A stretch of 64,000 nucleotides of DNA from assembly GCA_030715135.1 (NCBI GenBank), contig JAUYVH010000002.1, positions 310,001 to 374,000 on the forward strand. The letters run 5' to 3'. The DNA comes from Keguizhuia sedimenti. GTDB taxonomy: Bacteria > Pseudomonadota > Gammaproteobacteria > Burkholderiales > Burkholderiaceae_D. Below are positions 7,805 through 18,890 of this stretch, in pieces. Position numbers and translations under genes: made by a program. Position 1 is the stretch's first letter. Every line of letters starts with the position of its first letter. The notes under the pieces were generated by a model. The model was not told the DNA's origin. It saw only the letters and a list, made by a program, of their open reading frames with translations, and did not search any database.

Positions 7805-9021
7805 CTAACCAAATGCCTCGGATTCAGTCGGTATTCGGGATTTCGCTGCGCTGCCTAAGCCGAAAAACGCAAGCACGTCTTCCTTTCGCCTCAGTGTGTC
7901 GCTCCAGCCCAGAGAAATTAATTCGCCGGTATAGCTTGACTCGAACAATAAGTACGACGCCAAGGCGGCGCCACGAATTTCCGTAGCACCGATGCCTGCC
8001 AGCAAGGCACGAACCGGCAAAGGCAGGCTGCCGACATGACGGCTGGCAATTTCATCAAGCCGTTCGGACGGCGAGATCATCAGCGTCTCGATAGGACGCA
8101 AGGGCGTTTTCTTCAGTTGCTCCGCGGTCAACAAAGACAGGGTCTGATTAATGCGCTGCAGGCGTTCGATATCTACCGCCAACCCGTCAAGAAAAATACT
8201 GGACATTGCGTGCCCGGCAATTTGCGCCAGGCTGGGATACGGTACGGTGCGATCTGCTTTGGCAGGCGGTTCCATCAAACGCCCTGCTCCTACCACGAGT
8301 ATCTTGTTCGCGCCGAGATGAATTGCCGGCGATATGGGTGCAAGCTGGCGCATTGAACCATCGCCGAAATATTCTCCTTTATGGCCACAATAAATCGGCA
8401 CCGCCGGAAAAATGAGCGGAATGGCTGATGAAGCGAGCAAATGCTCCACACTGATTTGCGCCGGCATGGCGACCCTTTGCATTCTCTGCCAAGGCTCAAT
8501 CGAGTGTGCTGCCTGGTAAAACGTCAGATGGCGTCCCTCCGTGTAGGAAGAGGCGGTTACCGCGAGCGCCTGCAGCGCACCGCTGGCAAGCGCATGATCC
8601 AGGCGCGGCAGATCCAGCAGCCGATGCAAAAGCGTTACCAGAGGCGTATTGTCGAGCAAGGCATTGGGCGGACTGGCATGCCATTTGCGCAAGAGCCATC
8701 CGAAGGACAGCAGCGACAGCCATTTAGCTCCGGAACGTATCACTCCCAGCGAATCCGCGGGTAGACTTGTTCCACTCTGCAGTGCTGCCAAAATTCCAGC
8801 AGCGTATTCACACTGTCATTAAAGTCATCAGCGCGACATGCCAATGCCGTGGCATTGATTGCACCCGCAGACGTGCCGCAGATAATATCGAATGGATTTT
8901 GCGAAGCCGGATAACCTGCTTCAGCAAGAATAGACGAAACTGCCTTCAATACGCCGGCCTGATACGCCGCCCGCGCACCGCCGCCTGTCAAGATCAACCC
9001 GGTCTTTTGATTTGATTCCAT
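7805..9021 (-). pseudogene. patatin-like phospholipase, interrupted by a single-base frameshift
   Basis: Patatin-family lipid acyl hydrolase split over two overlapping frames. The first part (9021 down to 8740) carries the oxyanion-hole motif GGGARAAYQAGVL and the nucleophile elbow GTSAGA. The second part (8791 down to 7805) continues the homology from ADSLGVIRSGAKWLSLLS and carries the catalytic Asp in GDGSMRQLAP. The frames join at codons for RVEQVY / PADSLG if one C is added to the CCC run (GGG at 8759-8761 on the plus strand). The restored protein would be about 400 residues, the normal length. It may be a real inactivating deletion or a sequencing error in a homopolymer; both halves otherwise look intact. 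Confidence 0.85.
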
Positions 9022-9221
9022 ATGGAAAGCTTAACAGGCCAACTATCCTTATGGGAATACTGCTCCGCACTTCCATGCGTAATTCATACGCTGAATTGCT
9101 GCGAATGAATGGATTGGTGCTACGCCCGGATTGGTTTGCGGCGTTCACGTTCAAACGTGTGACAAAATGATGAAATTGGTATCAAGAGAGGATTTTTCCA
9201 GTTCTTCCGTTCAGTCGTACA

Positions 9222-11033
9222 TCAGTCTCCTTTGGCTATTCCTTCACGCCGCGGGTCTGCCGCACCGAACCACATGTGCTCGCCATGCACTGACATGCGC
9301 GCAATGCCTTGCAGGCCGGAAGTCTGATCCATGATGCGTACAGTGTGGCCTTTGCTTTTAAGCTGGCGAATCAGGGTTTCCGATGCACGGCCCGTCTCCA
9401 GTTCCGTCGGTCCGTTACGGCTGCCGAAGTTGGGCAAGCTGATCGCCTGCTGCAGATTCATTTGCCAATCCATCATGCCAAACAAAGCCTTGATCACATA
9501 ATTCGGAATCGCTGATCCGCCGGGCGAACCCAGAGACAATACTGCCTTTCCGGTCGTCTTATCGACCACCATAGTGGGCGACATGGAACTGCGCGGACGC
9601 TTTCCGCCCTGTACGCGATTGGCGATCGGACCGTTAGCGTCTTTCGCCTGGAACGAGAAATCGCTTAATTCATTATTCAGCAGGAAGCCGGCCACCATCT
9701 GGCGGGATCCGAAAGCGTCTTCGATTGTGGAAGTCATTGCCACCATGTTTCCAAATCTGTCGACCACGGACAAATGCGTCGTCGCAGGGCGTTCCGACAA
9801 ACTATCCGCCCCCATCCGGGGAAGCTGCTGGAACGGCATGCCCGGGTGCGCCACCCCCATGGATTTCTCCCCGATCATTTTGGCGCGTTCGGCCAGATAA
9901 TCCTTGTCGATCAATGCAGCCATACCCTTTCCCGGCAAAGATACAAAGTCAGGGTCCGCCACATAGCGGTCACGATCGGCATAAGCCAGGCGACCGGCTT
10001 CGGAAATCAAATGTACAGCCTGCGGATCCGGCTGCCCGTCGGTCGGTGGAAATGCCTGAATGGTTTTCTCTTCAAGCATGCCCAGCATCTGTGCGATGGC
10101 AATCCCGCCGGACGAGGGCGGCGGCATGCCGCATATTTGCCATTGCTTGTAGTCCGAACAGATCGGCTCCCGGACCTTGGCCTGATAATTCGCCAGGTCA
10201 GCTACGCTAAGATGGCCCGGATTGCGGAGATGTCCTTTCACTTTTTTTTCAATTTCACGCGCAATTGCGCCGAGGTAGAAAACGTCGGCTCCGCCTTGAG
10301 CAATCTGGCGCAGCGTGTGCGCGAGGTCGGGATTTTTAAGTATTTGCCCCGGCTGGAGTGGCTGTCCGCTTTTGTCATATAAATACCCGGCTGCGGTGGC
10401 GTCTTTTTTGAGATGCGGATCGATCGCGATTAATCTCGCCAGGCGCGGACTGACCGCAAAGCCGTTTTCAGCCAGATCAATTGCGGGCTGGAACAATTCC
10501 GGCCACGGCAGCGCGCCGTGCTTTTTATGCGCAAGTTCCAACATGCGCAGGACTCCGGGTACCCCGACTGCCCGGCCGCCGACGATTGCGTCAAAGAAGG
10601 CGACCGTTTCGTCCTTATCTCCATAAAACAGGCGTTCGTCGGCTTCGGCCGGTGCGGTTTCGCGCCCGTCATACGCTTCGATCCTGCGGCCATCGGAATG
10701 CAGCAAAAATGCGCCTCCTCCGATACCCGACGATTGCGGCTCCACCAGCGTCAAGACCATTTGCGCTGCAATCGCGGCATCGACCGCCGTGCCGCCAGCC
10801 TTCAAAATGCGATATCCGGCATCCGTTGCAAGAGGGTTGGCCGAAGCGATCATGAACGTTTTTGCCAGCCATCCGGGCTTTTCCGCATAGCCGGTGGCCG
10901 CTTCCGGCGCATGCGGCAGCGATGATTCCTGCAAATCAGGCGGCTGAGTCGTTGCTGCACAGCCGAAGAGCGATCCAGCGATCGCAATGCCGGAAACAAA
11001 TACCGAAATGCGATCAAAAAAAGATAGATTCAT
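9222..11033 (-). CDS. ggt: gamma-glutamyltransferase, predicted lipoprotein
   Basis: Glutathione-degrading gamma-glutamyl transpeptidase of 603 residues. It is made as one chain that cleaves itself before the nucleophilic Thr, here in PATTHLSVVDRFGNMVA (about residue 410). The N-terminus has a lipobox (GSLFGC, Cys at about residue 25), so it is probably anchored in the outer or inner membrane facing the periplasm. Conserved parts include GGTAVDAAIAAQMVLTLVEP, GIGGGAF and GSPGGSAIPNYV near the C-terminus. The start at 11033 is chosen over a TTG 12 bases upstream because it gives a clean signal peptide. Confidence 0.95.
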   Translation of the reverse strand: MNLSFFDRISVFVSGIAIAGSLFGCAATTQPPDLQESSLPHAPEAATGYAEKPGWLAKTFMIASANPLATDAGYRILKAGGTAVDAAIAAQMVLTLVEPQSSGIGGGAFLLHSDGRRIEAYDGRETAPAEADERLFYGDKDETVAFFDAIVGGRAVGVPGVLRMLELAHKKHGALPWPELFQPAIDLAENGFAVSPRLARLIAIDPHLKKDATAAGYLYDKSGQPLQPGQILKNPDLAHTLRQIAQGGADVFYLGAIAREIEKKVKGHLRNPGHLSVADLANYQAKVREPICSDYKQWQICGMPPPSSGGIAIAQMLGMLEEKTIQAFPPTDGQPDPQAVHLISEAGRLAYADRDRYVADPDFVSLPGKGMAALIDKDYLAERAKMIGEKSMGVAHPGMPFQQLPRMGADSLSERPATTHLSVVDRFGNMVAMTSTIEDAFGSRQMVAGFLLNNELSDFSFQAKDANGPIANRVQGGKRPRSSMSPTMVVDKTTGKAVLSLGSPGGSAIPNYVIKALFGMMDWQMNLQQAISLPNFGSRNGPTELETGRASETLIRQLKSKGHTVRIMDQTSGLQGIARMSVHGEHMWFGAADPRREGIAKGD

Positions 11034-11139
11034 GGCACAACCCAATAGCTTCGCCAGATATGCTTATGCGAGAGTCGAGGAAAAGAATAAGACAGGGCTC
11101 AACGCTGCGACCATACACTTTGCTGGAGACATGCATCGT

Positions 11140-11898
11140 CTATTTTGGCTGCATGCGAATAGCGCCGTCGAGCCGGATCGTTTCGCCGTTTAACATGGCA
11201 TTTTCAATGATCGCCTTCGCCAGATGCGCAAATTCGGCGGAACGCCCCGGACGTTGCGGAAACGGCACCATGTCACCTAACGCCTTCTGAACTTCGGGCG
11301 GCATGCCAAGCAACATAGGCGTCTCAAAAATACCAGGCGCGATGGTCATGACGCGAATGCCGTTGCGTGCCAGATCGCGCGCCATTGGCAATGTCAGGCC
11401 AACCACGCCAGCTTTTGATGACGCATATGCAGCCTGCCCCAACTGACCTTCAAAGGCTGCCACCGACGCCGTCAGAATAATGATGCCTCGCTCCCCTTCG
11501 TCGTTGACGGGGTTATCTGCCATGGCCGCGGCCGCCAAGCGAGACATATTGAATGTACCGACCAGATTAACGTTGATAACCTGCTGGAATAATTGAAGGG
11601 AATGTATGCCGTCTTTTCCGACAACTTTGGCGGCTGGAGCGATGCCGGCGCAGTTGATGAGGCCACAAAGCTGCCCCCATGCTGCGGCATGCTGCATCAC
11701 ATTTTTGCCATCGCCTTCGGAAGTGACATCGCAGCGAACAAACTTGCCTCCCAATTCTGCCGCAAGCGCTTTGCCGGCTTCATGCTGCAGGTCGGCAATC
11801 ACCGGCCTGCCACCCTGCTCTGCAATCATTCGTGCGCATGCGGCGCCCAGACCGGAAGCACCGCCGGTAATGACGAATACCTTATCATTGATCTGCAC
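11140..11898 (-). CDS. short-chain dehydrogenase, probable 3-hydroxyacyl-CoA dehydrogenase (HSD10-like)
   Basis: NAD(P)-dependent SDR enzyme of 252 residues. The cofactor motif TGGASGLG is at the N-terminus, NCAG follows, and the catalytic Ser and YxxxK occur in LTASVAAFEG and YASSKAGV. The closest recognisable subgroup is the type II 3-hydroxyacyl-CoA / 2-methyl-3-hydroxybutyryl-CoA dehydrogenases, which have the C-terminal segment IETPMLLGMPPEVQKAL seen here as FETPMLLGMPPEVQ. It would act in fatty acid or isoleucine breakdown. No beta-oxidation partner is adjacent, so the substrate is inference. Confidence 0.85.
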   Translation of the reverse strand: MQINDKVFVITGGASGLGAACARMIAEQGGRPVIADLQHEAGKALAAELGGKFVRCDVTSEGDGKNVMQHAAAWGQLCGLINCAGIAPAAKVVGKDGIHSLQLFQQVINVNLVGTFNMSRLAAAAMADNPVNDEGERGIIILTASVAAFEGQLGQAAYASSKAGVVGLTLPMARDLARNGIRVMTIAPGIFETPMLLGMPPEVQKALGDMVPFPQRPGRSAEFAHLAKAIIENAMLNGETIRLDGAIRMQPK

Positions 11899-12243
11899 GG
11901 CAGTTCACCTCCTGGTTGCCTTCCGGGCTGCTTGCATATGCCCCGATGTTGTCATTCCTTCAGCAATATTGCACAAGACTTACCGAAACTGAAAAGTAGT
12001 TAAAACCGATATTACCGCCAAAGCCGGATGACTGTGGCAAAGACCCACTGATCGAAACGACAGGGAGCGCACTGCTTGTGATGATGCGTATGAGAAACTT
12101 GCGAGTTGCACGACGTGAGAGCCCGCGGTCTCAGAGAGGCATGCCTAAAGTTTCGTATGGGTGAAGTTTGTGTGAGCGGTTGAACCTGATTCAAAATCAA
12201 CTATCAGGCAATTACGCTGTGCCTGCTTCGCAAATTAAAAAGC
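11899..12243. other. intergenic region between SDR gene and adk
   Basis: About 345 bases with no supported gene. It should contain the SDR promoter on the minus strand next to 11898. No clear hairpin, tRNA or repeat was seen apart from the adk terminator at its right end. Confidence 0.5.
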
Positions 12244-12267
12244 AAAAAGCGGGCTTTTGCCCGCTTT
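12244..12267 (-). terminator. rho-independent terminator of adk
   Basis: Stem AAAGCGGGC / GCCCGCTTT with a 4-base loop; on the minus strand it is followed by TTTTT. It begins a few bases after the adk stop codon. Confidence 0.9.
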
Positions 12268-12269
12268 CT

Positions 12270-12950
<681 letters not shown>

Positions 12951-13071
12951 TTAAGTGCGGCAGCGCGCTGCGCTGCACGAAAATCATTACGTGAATGGTA
13001 CCGAAACCTGCTACCGGATTCCGCAGGACTGAATAGCTGGCGTGCGCACTGCGTGCATCATCCGGCAAAGG

Positions 13072-13824
13072 TCAGCCAGCAAAGAATTGCCTGACACGAG
13101 CCAGGTCCTCCGCGGTATCAACTCCGGCAGCCGGTGCTTCATCGGTTACATGCACCGCGATCGGATAACCATGCCATAGCACACGAAGCTGTTCCAGGGC
13201 TTCTACCTGCTCCAGAGGGCAGGCAGCCAGCAACGGGTAGGATTGCAGAAACCCATTTGCAAATGCATACAGTCCTATATGGCGCAACGGCTGATAGCCG
13301 TCCGGCATGACTTCCCTTGACTGCGCAAACCCGTCACGATGCCATGGAATCGACGCACGCGAAAAATAAAGCGCTCGCGAGGATTTGTCCAGCACAACTT
13401 TCACCACATTCGGATTGAATGCATCCTGCCTGTCGCTGATCGGATGCGCAGCCGTTGCCATGGGTACATCAGCAGAGATCAAGGCAGCTGTTGCTGCAAT
13501 CAATGCCGGGTCGATCAGCGGTTCGTCTCCCTGTACGTTCACCACCACAGCACGCGGACCGAGCCCGATTGCAGCCGCCACTTCGGCTATGCGGTCCGTA
13601 CCGGAAGGATGATCGGCGCGCGTCAACTGTACCGCAATACCATGTTCATGGCATGCCGCAACGATGTCGGCATGATCAGTGGCAACAATCACCTGGTCCG
13701 CTCCGGACCGCGCCGCGCGTTCCGCCACCCGGACCACCATGGGCTTCCCGCCAATGTCCGCCAAAGGCTTATTGGGCAAGCGGGTAGAGGCGAGGCGCGC
13801 CGGAATGATAACGGTAAACGACAT
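13072..13824 (-). CDS. kdsB: 3-deoxy-manno-octulosonate cytidylyltransferase
   Basis: Activates Kdo to CMP-Kdo for lipid A-core assembly; 250 residues. The N-terminal nucleotidyl-transferase motif [19 protein letters not shown] and the block [10 protein letters not shown] are diagnostic, as is the [12 protein letters not shown] segment. It follows lpxK and the Trm112 gene on the same strand, grouping lipopolysaccharide genes. Confidence 0.97.
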   Translation of the reverse strand: MSFTVIIPARLASTRLPNKPLADIGGKPMVVRVAERAARSGADQVIVATDHADIVAACHEHGIAVQLTRADHPSGTDRIAEVAAAIGLGPRAVVVNVQGDEPLIDPALIAATAALISADVPMATAAHPISDRQDAFNPNVVKVVLDKSSRALYFSRASIPWHRDGFAQSREVMPDGYQPLRHIGLYAFANGFLQSYPLLAACPLEQVEALEQLRVLWHGYPIAVHVTDEAPAAGVDTAEDLARVRQFFAG

Positions 13825-13876
13825 AGAAGAAAAACTCGGTCGGCTGGATAAGGACAGTTGTATATGTACAGAAAAC

Positions 13877-14098
13877 CTAAGTAGCTTGCGGGCCGTCTTC
13901 GGAAATGGGACCGGACTCGATCACGACCGTGGCCGCATTCAGGTCACGGGCTTCGTCAGCCCACATGATCGGAATGCCGTCGCGAATCGGATAGGCAAGC
14001 TTATCAGGCCGGCAAATCAGTTCCTGCGCCTGTTTGTCGTAGCTTAGCGGCCCTTTGCATATAGGGCATACCAGGATGTCAAGCAATCGAGGATCCAC
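13877..14098 (-). CDS. Trm112/YcaR family zinc-ribbon-like protein
   Basis: Small protein of 73 residues, with the start [18 protein letters not shown] from a GTG codon at 14098. The CPIC pair and the segment [19 protein letters not shown] are the family signature; only part of the usual zinc-binding Cys set is present. The related eukaryotic and archaeal Trm112 activates methyltransferases. In betaproteobacteria the gene sits between lpxK and kdsB and its function is unknown. The start overlaps the end of lpxK by 20 bases, which implies coupling. Confidence 0.88.
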   Translation of the reverse strand: MDPRLLDILVCPICKGPLSYDKQAQELICRPDKLAYPIRDGIPIMWADEARDLNAATVVIESGPISEDGPQAT

Positions 14099-15143
14099 GC
14101 ACTCTCTCCAGAATTTTTGTCGCCAGCACATCGTCAATGTCGGCGGTGACCGGCACGACCCATATCCTGGGGTCCAGCCGGATGTGTTCAATTTGCCGAC
14201 ATTTTACTGCATCCTTTTCAGTAATCAGAATGATATCGGCCCGCAGTCCATGAAAAGGATTGTCCTGGTAGGCATAATGATCGGGCAAAGGCAATTCATC
14301 AAAGACCAGTCCCGCTGACTTCAGCATGGAAAAAAACCGTGCGGGATTGCCGATGCCTGCGGCCGCGACAATCCGTAAATGGCCATCAGGCCTTGCGGCA
14401 TCACCTAATGCCTTCAGTGATTTGGTAAGGGTCGCGTCTTCCAGCCTGTGCAGCAAGCCGGGCACCAAGTGCATCGGATATGCATTCTCCCTATGCAACT
14501 CGCTGCCCTCAAAGCGGGCAATGTCAGCTTGCAGGTTAACTATCGCAAAATCACACCGTCTCGACGCAGGCTCCCGCAAAGGACCGGCAGGCAGCATCCA
14601 GCCGTTTCCCGTGCCGCGCGCGTCAAACAGCATGATTTCCAGATCGCGAGCCAAAGCATAATGCTGCAGTCCGTCGTCGGACACGATCACATTCACTTCG
14701 GGATGCCCTTCCAATAGTGCACGCGCCGTCTCGACGCGCTTGCGGCCCACCATGACCGGGCAGCGCGTGCGAGATGCAATGAGCACCGGTTCATCCCCCG
14801 CCTGTTGCGGATCGGAGGAAGGAAACACGGGACGCGGCTTTTCGTCCTGGGAAAGATAGCCGCGGGAAATCACTCCCGGCTTATAACCCGCCTGCTGAAG
14901 TCTTTGCACCAGCCAAATGGTAAACGGCGTCTTGCCGGTTCCGCCGATGAAGATATTGCCCACGACGATCACCGGCCTGTCTATTTTTTCCGATTTCAGC
15001 ATGCCCGATGCGTACATGCGGCGCCGCAAGGAGACGAGTGCATGGAAGAATAGCGACAGCGGCCAGAGCATTGTCGCCAGGGCTCCGCGCCGCAGCCATT
15101 CCCGTGACAGAATCGATTCGATTCGCGCCCGCTTCAAACGCAA
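14079..15143 (-). CDS. lpxK: tetraacyldisaccharide 4'-kinase
   Basis: Inner-membrane lipid A kinase that phosphorylates the 4' position of the lipid IV-A precursor; 354 residues from a TTG at 15143. The P-loop is [14 protein letters not shown], and [16 protein letters not shown] is the second family motif. The TTG has GGGAG 8 bases upstream; an ATG at 15209 would add 22 residues without a clear ribosome-binding site or conservation, so the start is uncertain. An N-terminal hydrophobic helix ([18 protein letters not shown]) anchors it. It lies between exbD and the Trm112 gene. Confidence 0.93.
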   Translation of the reverse strand: MRLKRARIESILSREWLRRGALATMLWPLSLFFHALVSLRRRMYASGMLKSEKIDRPVIVVGNIFIGGTGKTPFTIWLVQRLQQAGYKPGVISRGYLSQDEKPRPVFPSSDPQQAGDEPVLIASRTRCPVMVGRKRVETARALLEGHPEVNVIVSDDGLQHYALARDLEIMLFDARGTGNGWMLPAGPLREPASRRCDFAIVNLQADIARFEGSELHRENAYPMHLVPGLLHRLEDATLTKSLKALGDAARPDGHLRIVAAAGIGNPARFFSMLKSAGLVFDELPLPDHYAYQDNPFHGLRADIILITEKDAVKCRQIEHIRLDPRIWVVPVTADIDDVLATKILERVRGSSIA

Positions 15144-15242
15144 TTGGACCGCTCCCAAGATTAGACAATCTGCCGCTACAGGCAGGATCCGCAATATTGG
15201 CTCCGGCATCCCGCAATCGAAAGGCCTGCAGGATGGACGAGC

Positions 15243-15677
15243 TTATTTTTTACCGCTGGTCTGGGCTGAAAATGTCAGTTGCGCCAGTCCTGCCAGGCGA
15301 GCCGCTTCCAGGATATTAATGACGCTTTGATGCGCCGCCATGGCATCGGCGTTGATCACGACGACTGGCTCTTTCCCGGCTCCACCCATTGCCGAGGCGA
15401 CGTTGCGCAGATCCGCAGCCAGGCCCGCCACGTCATGGAATGCCACTTGCGTATTGTTGATCGCATATCGACCTTGTGCATCGACCACCACATTGATCTC
15501 CGCAGGCCGGTCGATCGCCTTTTCAGCATCGGCGGTAGGCAGCGTGATTTGCAACGCAGTGAACTTGCTGTACGTCGTGGTGATCATCAGGAAGATCAGG
15601 ATTACCAACAGCACATCGATGAACGGAATCAGATTGATTTCCGGATCTTCACGATGTTTACCCTTGCGAAAATTCAT
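15243..15677 (-). CDS. exbD: ExbD/TolR family biopolymer transport protein
   Basis: Proton-channel subunit of 144 residues with one N-terminal membrane helix containing the essential Asp (NLIPFIDVLLVILIFLM) and a periplasmic domain. It works with the ExbB/TolQ protein encoded upstream to energise TonB-type outer-membrane uptake or a Tol-like complex. No tonB gene is next to it. The lpxK adjacency is common in Burkholderiales, where this pair is usually named exbB/exbD. Confidence 0.92.
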   Translation of the reverse strand: MNFRKGKHREDPEINLIPFIDVLLVILIFLMITTTYSKFTALQITLPTADAEKAIDRPAEINVVVDAQGRYAINNTQVAFHDVAGLAADLRNVASAMGGAGKEPVVVINADAMAAHQSVINILEAARLAGLAQLTFSAQTSGKK

Positions 15678-15723
15678 CTTGTTTATTCAATCGATGGATG
15701 CATGAATCGACGGCATCGCAGAA

Positions 15724-16329
15724 TCAACGGCGTGCGCCGTGAACGACGTCGACAAATTTGACTGCCTGCTGCTCCATATCGACGATAAATCCGTCGACCA
15801 GGGCGCGGAAATGGCGATAAAAAACAAGGGCCGGCATGGCGATGGCAAGTCCAAAGCCGGTGTTGTACAAGGCGACCGAAATTCCGTGCGCGAGCTGCGC
15901 AGGATTGGTACCGGTCGCATTTTGCGATCCGAAAATCTCGATCATGCCCACCACTGTGCCGAACAAGCCCATCAATGGAGCCAGCGTGGCAATCGTGCCA
16001 AGAGTGGTCAGAAACCGCTCGAGTTCATGTGCTGCGCCGCGCCCGGCTTCCTCGATCGATTCCTTCATTACGTCGCGCGGTGCATTGACGTTGCGCAGTC
16101 CCGCAGCCAATACGCGTCCGAGAGGTGAATTGCTTTCCAGATTATCGACCACTTCCTTGCTGATCTTGCCATTGTGATAAACACGGACCACGTCATTTAA
16201 AAGATTGGATGGCAGGATGCGGTTGCGTCGCAGGTACAATATGCGTTCGACAATCAACGCTAAGGCAATCACGGACGCAATCAGCAAAAACCAGATAGGC
16301 CAGCCGGCAGCTTGAATAATGGCGAGCAA
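15724..16329 (-). CDS. exbB: ExbB/TolQ/MotA family proton-channel protein
   Basis: Inner-membrane protein of 201 residues with three membrane helices, the first at residues 4-25 and the others in the MotA/TolQ/ExbB domain (TLGTIATLAPLMGLFGTVVGMI in part, and ISVALYNTGFGLAIAMPALVFY in part). The start is a TTG at 16329 with AAGGAG six bases before it; an upstream in-frame start would add an implausible Cys-rich leader. It pairs with exbD 46 bases downstream. Confidence 0.92.
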   Translation of the reverse strand: MLAIIQAAGWPIWFLLIASVIALALIVERILYLRRNRILPSNLLNDVVRVYHNGKISKEVVDNLESNSPLGRVLAAGLRNVNAPRDVMKESIEEAGRGAAHELERFLTTLGTIATLAPLMGLFGTVVGMIEIFGSQNATGTNPAQLAHGISVALYNTGFGLAIAMPALVFYRHFRALVDGFIVDMEQQAVKFVDVVHGARR

Positions 16330-16683
16330 AAGACACTCCTTCGACAAATGCAAAAACACACGGATGGAGAATGTAACTGGTTGATGGTCGACTAGCAAGC
16401 AACAAGTGCATCGCGGCAAAGAACTTGTCGTAACACAACATTTGTCTTCGTATGCTTGCTGATTTGCGCCCATTTTTGCTATTGCAGGTTTCGCTTAAAG
16501 TTCTTCACAATTTATGTGGATAACTTTGTGCAGAACCTGCAGTAAATATGACAAAGTAATTGATTTGTAATGGTTTTTCTTCCATGCACCAGAATATCGC
16601 AAACTTTAATTTTGTTTAAAATCAAACACTTATAAAAATTAACTTGCATATTGCAAAGTGCGTGACTCGTATGTAACGAATTG
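16330..16683. other. AT-rich divergent intergenic region (exbB / xseA)
   Basis: 354 bases holding the divergent promoters of exbB and xseA. Two things stand out: a consensus DnaA box on the minus strand, reading TGTGGATAA on the plus strand at 16515-16523, and a short perfect inverted repeat TTGCA-TAT-TGCAA at 16644-16656 just before xseA. No gene is supported here. Confidence 0.5.
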
Positions 16684-18081
16684 ATGCAGATTGTGGACAT
16701 GTTTTCCTCCAAAGACCGCATGAAACCTGAGATAGCGGATACAAACCAAGATTCGGCGCCGCCTGTACTGACGGTTTCGGCTCTAAATCAAGCAGTGGCG
16801 CGGCTTCTGGAGCGCAGCTTCCCACTGGCGTGGGTTTCCGGAGAAATTTCCAATTTCACCCGCGCTGCGTCTGGCCATTGGTATTTCACGCTCAAGGATG
16901 ATGCGGCACAGGTCAGAGCCGTCATGTTCCGCGGGCGGGCGCAATATGCCGACTTCATGCCCCGTGAAGGCGACCGGGTGGAAGTACGCACTCTCGTGAC
17001 TTTGTATGCGCCGCGTGGTGACTACCAGCTCAATGTGGAGTCTATCCGTCGTGCAGGTATCGGCAATCTCTACGAAGCCTTCCTGCAACTGAAAAACAAA
17101 CTGACCGCGGAAGGCCTTTTCGATGGCGAACGTAAAAGGCCGCTGCCGGGCTTCGCCAAGACAATCGGCATCGTTACCAGCCCTCAGGCTGCTGCATTGC
17201 GCGATGTCTTGACCACCCTTCGCCGCCGCGCCCCACACGTCAACGTGATACTTTATCCCGCGCCGGTCCAGGGTTCAGGCTCCGCGGAAAAAATTGCGCA
17301 GGCAATCAATACGGCATCCCTTCGGGCCGAATGCGATGTCTTGCTGGTATGCCGTGGCGGAGGCAGCATTGAAGACCTGTGGTCGTTTAACCATGAAGAA
17401 GTTGCCCGGGCCATCGCCCATTGCCGAATGCCGGTCATTTCGGGAATCGGCCATGAAACCGATTTCACGATTGCAGACTTTGCCGCCGACCTGCGTGCGC
17501 CTACGCCGACGGCCGCTGCCGAAATGGCCGCTCTGCCACGCGCGGACTGGCTCGGCCTGCTGGAAATGCATGCCGATGATTTGACGCGCACGCTGCAGCG
17601 CTATCTGTCCGACCATGCCCAGACACTGGACTGGCTGTCGCGCCGTCTGGTCAGTCCCTCCATGCAAATTGCGCACGACCGCCTGAAACTTCGCAGCCTG
17701 CATATCCGGCTTGCACATGCATCACGCAAGCCCATGGCCAAGGCGCAATTCGAACTTTTGCAGCTGAGAGGGCGCTGGGCAGCGCAGTTGCCCAATACCG
17801 AAGCGCACAAAATGCGCCTGAGCCCCCTAAGCTGCAGAATGGCGAACCTGATCAGCGCACGCGCGTCTCAACACAAGCAAGAACTGGCTTCCCTTTCCTC
17901 TCAGCTGGAATTACTGAATCCCCAGCGTACGCTGGAACGGGGCTATGCCATCATTACCGATGCCAAGGGAAAGATCCTGCGCTCCCCCAAGCATCTGCGA
18001 CCAAATACGGCAATTAACGTACGTCTGGCCGACGGCAGCGCCGAGGTCGGCATTGCAAGCGTCCAACCCTCGCTCGAATAG
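16684..18081 (+). CDS. xseA: exodeoxyribonuclease VII large subunit
   Basis: Large subunit of the single-strand-specific exonuclease VII; 465 residues from the ATG at 16684. An N-terminal OB fold ([20 protein letters not shown]) and the central catalytic domain with [15 protein letters not shown] and [17 protein letters not shown] are clearly present. The C-terminal part is helical with probable coiled coil and ends in the family motif [10 protein letters not shown]. The exact start among three nearby ATGs is unsure, as no good Shine-Dalgarno is visible. sodB follows 111 bases later. xseB is not in the window. Confidence 0.95.
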   Translation: MQIVDMFSSKDRMKPEIADTNQDSAPPVLTVSALNQAVARLLERSFPLAWVSGEISNFTRAASGHWYFTLKDDAAQVRAVMFRGRAQYADFMPREGDRVEVRTLVTLYAPRGDYQLNVESIRRAGIGNLYEAFLQLKNKLTAEGLFDGERKRPLPGFAKTIGIVTSPQAAALRDVLTTLRRRAPHVNVILYPAPVQGSGSAEKIAQAINTASLRAECDVLLVCRGGGSIEDLWSFNHEEVARAIAHCRMPVISGIGHETDFTIADFAADLRAPTPTAAAEMAALPRADWLGLLEMHADDLTRTLQRYLSDHAQTLDWLSRRLVSPSMQIAHDRLKLRSLHIRLAHASRKPMAKAQFELLQLRGRWAAQLPNTEAHKMRLSPLSCRMANLISARASQHKQELASLSSQLELLNPQRTLERGYAIITDAKGKILRSPKHLRPNTAINVRLADGSAEVGIASVQPSLE

Positions 18082-18192
18082 TGGAACTCCATCCGGCAAT
18101 GTTCCCAGTCACACCGGACGCTGCAGGCAAATCGCATCCGACATACAATTAGCGCTTTACCAACCTCTTACAATAATTTGAAAGGATGACAG

Positions 18193-18771
18193 ATGGAACA
18201 CACGCTCCCTCCCCTGCCCTACGCGAAAGATGCTCTGCAGCCACACATCTCGGCTGAAACCCTGGAGTATCACTATGGCAAGCATCATCAGGCCTATGTG
18301 ACCAACCTGAACAACCTGATCAAGGGCACCGAATTCGAAAACGCATCCCTGGAAGACATCATCAAAAAATCATCCGGTGGCATTTTCAACAATTCCGCAC
18401 AAGTCTGGAACCACACTTTCTTCTGGAACTGCATGACGCCGAATGGCGGCGGCGCTCCGACCGGCGCTGTCGCAGACGCCATCAACAAGAAGTGGGGATC
18501 GTTCGACAAGTTCAAGGAAGAATTCACCAAGTCCTGCGTCACCAATTTCGGTTCCGGCTGGACATGGCTGGTCAAGAAAGCCGACGGCTCCGTCGATATC
18601 GTCAACACCTCCAACGCCGGCACTCCGCTGACCACTGCGGACAAGCCGCTGTTGACCTGCGACGTCTGGGAGCATGCCTACTACATCGATTACCGCAATG
18701 CACGTCCGAAGTTCGTGGAAGCATTCTGGAATATCGTGAACTGGGACTTCGTCGCCAAGAACTTTGCTTAA
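18193..18771 (+). CDS. sodB: superoxide dismutase (Fe type)
   Basis: Cytoplasmic superoxide dismutase of 192 residues. Metal ligands are visible in [10 protein letters not shown] (His), [10 protein letters not shown] (His) and [13 protein letters not shown] (Asp and His). The [10 protein letters not shown] and GSGWTWLV pattern indicates the iron form. A good Shine-Dalgarno (AAAGGA) precedes the ATG and a perfect terminator follows. Confidence 0.97.
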   Translation: MEHTLPPLPYAKDALQPHISAETLEYHYGKHHQAYVTNLNNLIKGTEFENASLEDIIKKSSGGIFNNSAQVWNHTFFWNCMTPNGGGAPTGAVADAINKKWGSFDKFKEEFTKSCVTNFGSGWTWLVKKADGSVDIVNTSNAGTPLTTADKPLLTCDVWEHAYYIDYRNARPKFVEAFWNIVNWDFVAKNFA

Positions 18772-18823
18772 GCGTTCGTTCGGCCCAATGCCGAACACGG
18801 CAAATCAGTTTGAGCACTAAAGC

Positions 18824-18854
18824 AAAAAGCCCGCATGATCATGCGGGCTTTTTT
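18824..18854 (+). terminator. rho-independent terminator of sodB
   Basis: A palindrome of arms AAAGCCCGCATGA / TCATGCGGGCTTT, followed by a T run. Symmetry lets it also stop transcription from the convergent gene at 18891. Confidence 0.9.
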
Positions 18855-18890
18855 CATCAAGTTAAAACCTCTAACTCCGTCATAAGCTGC

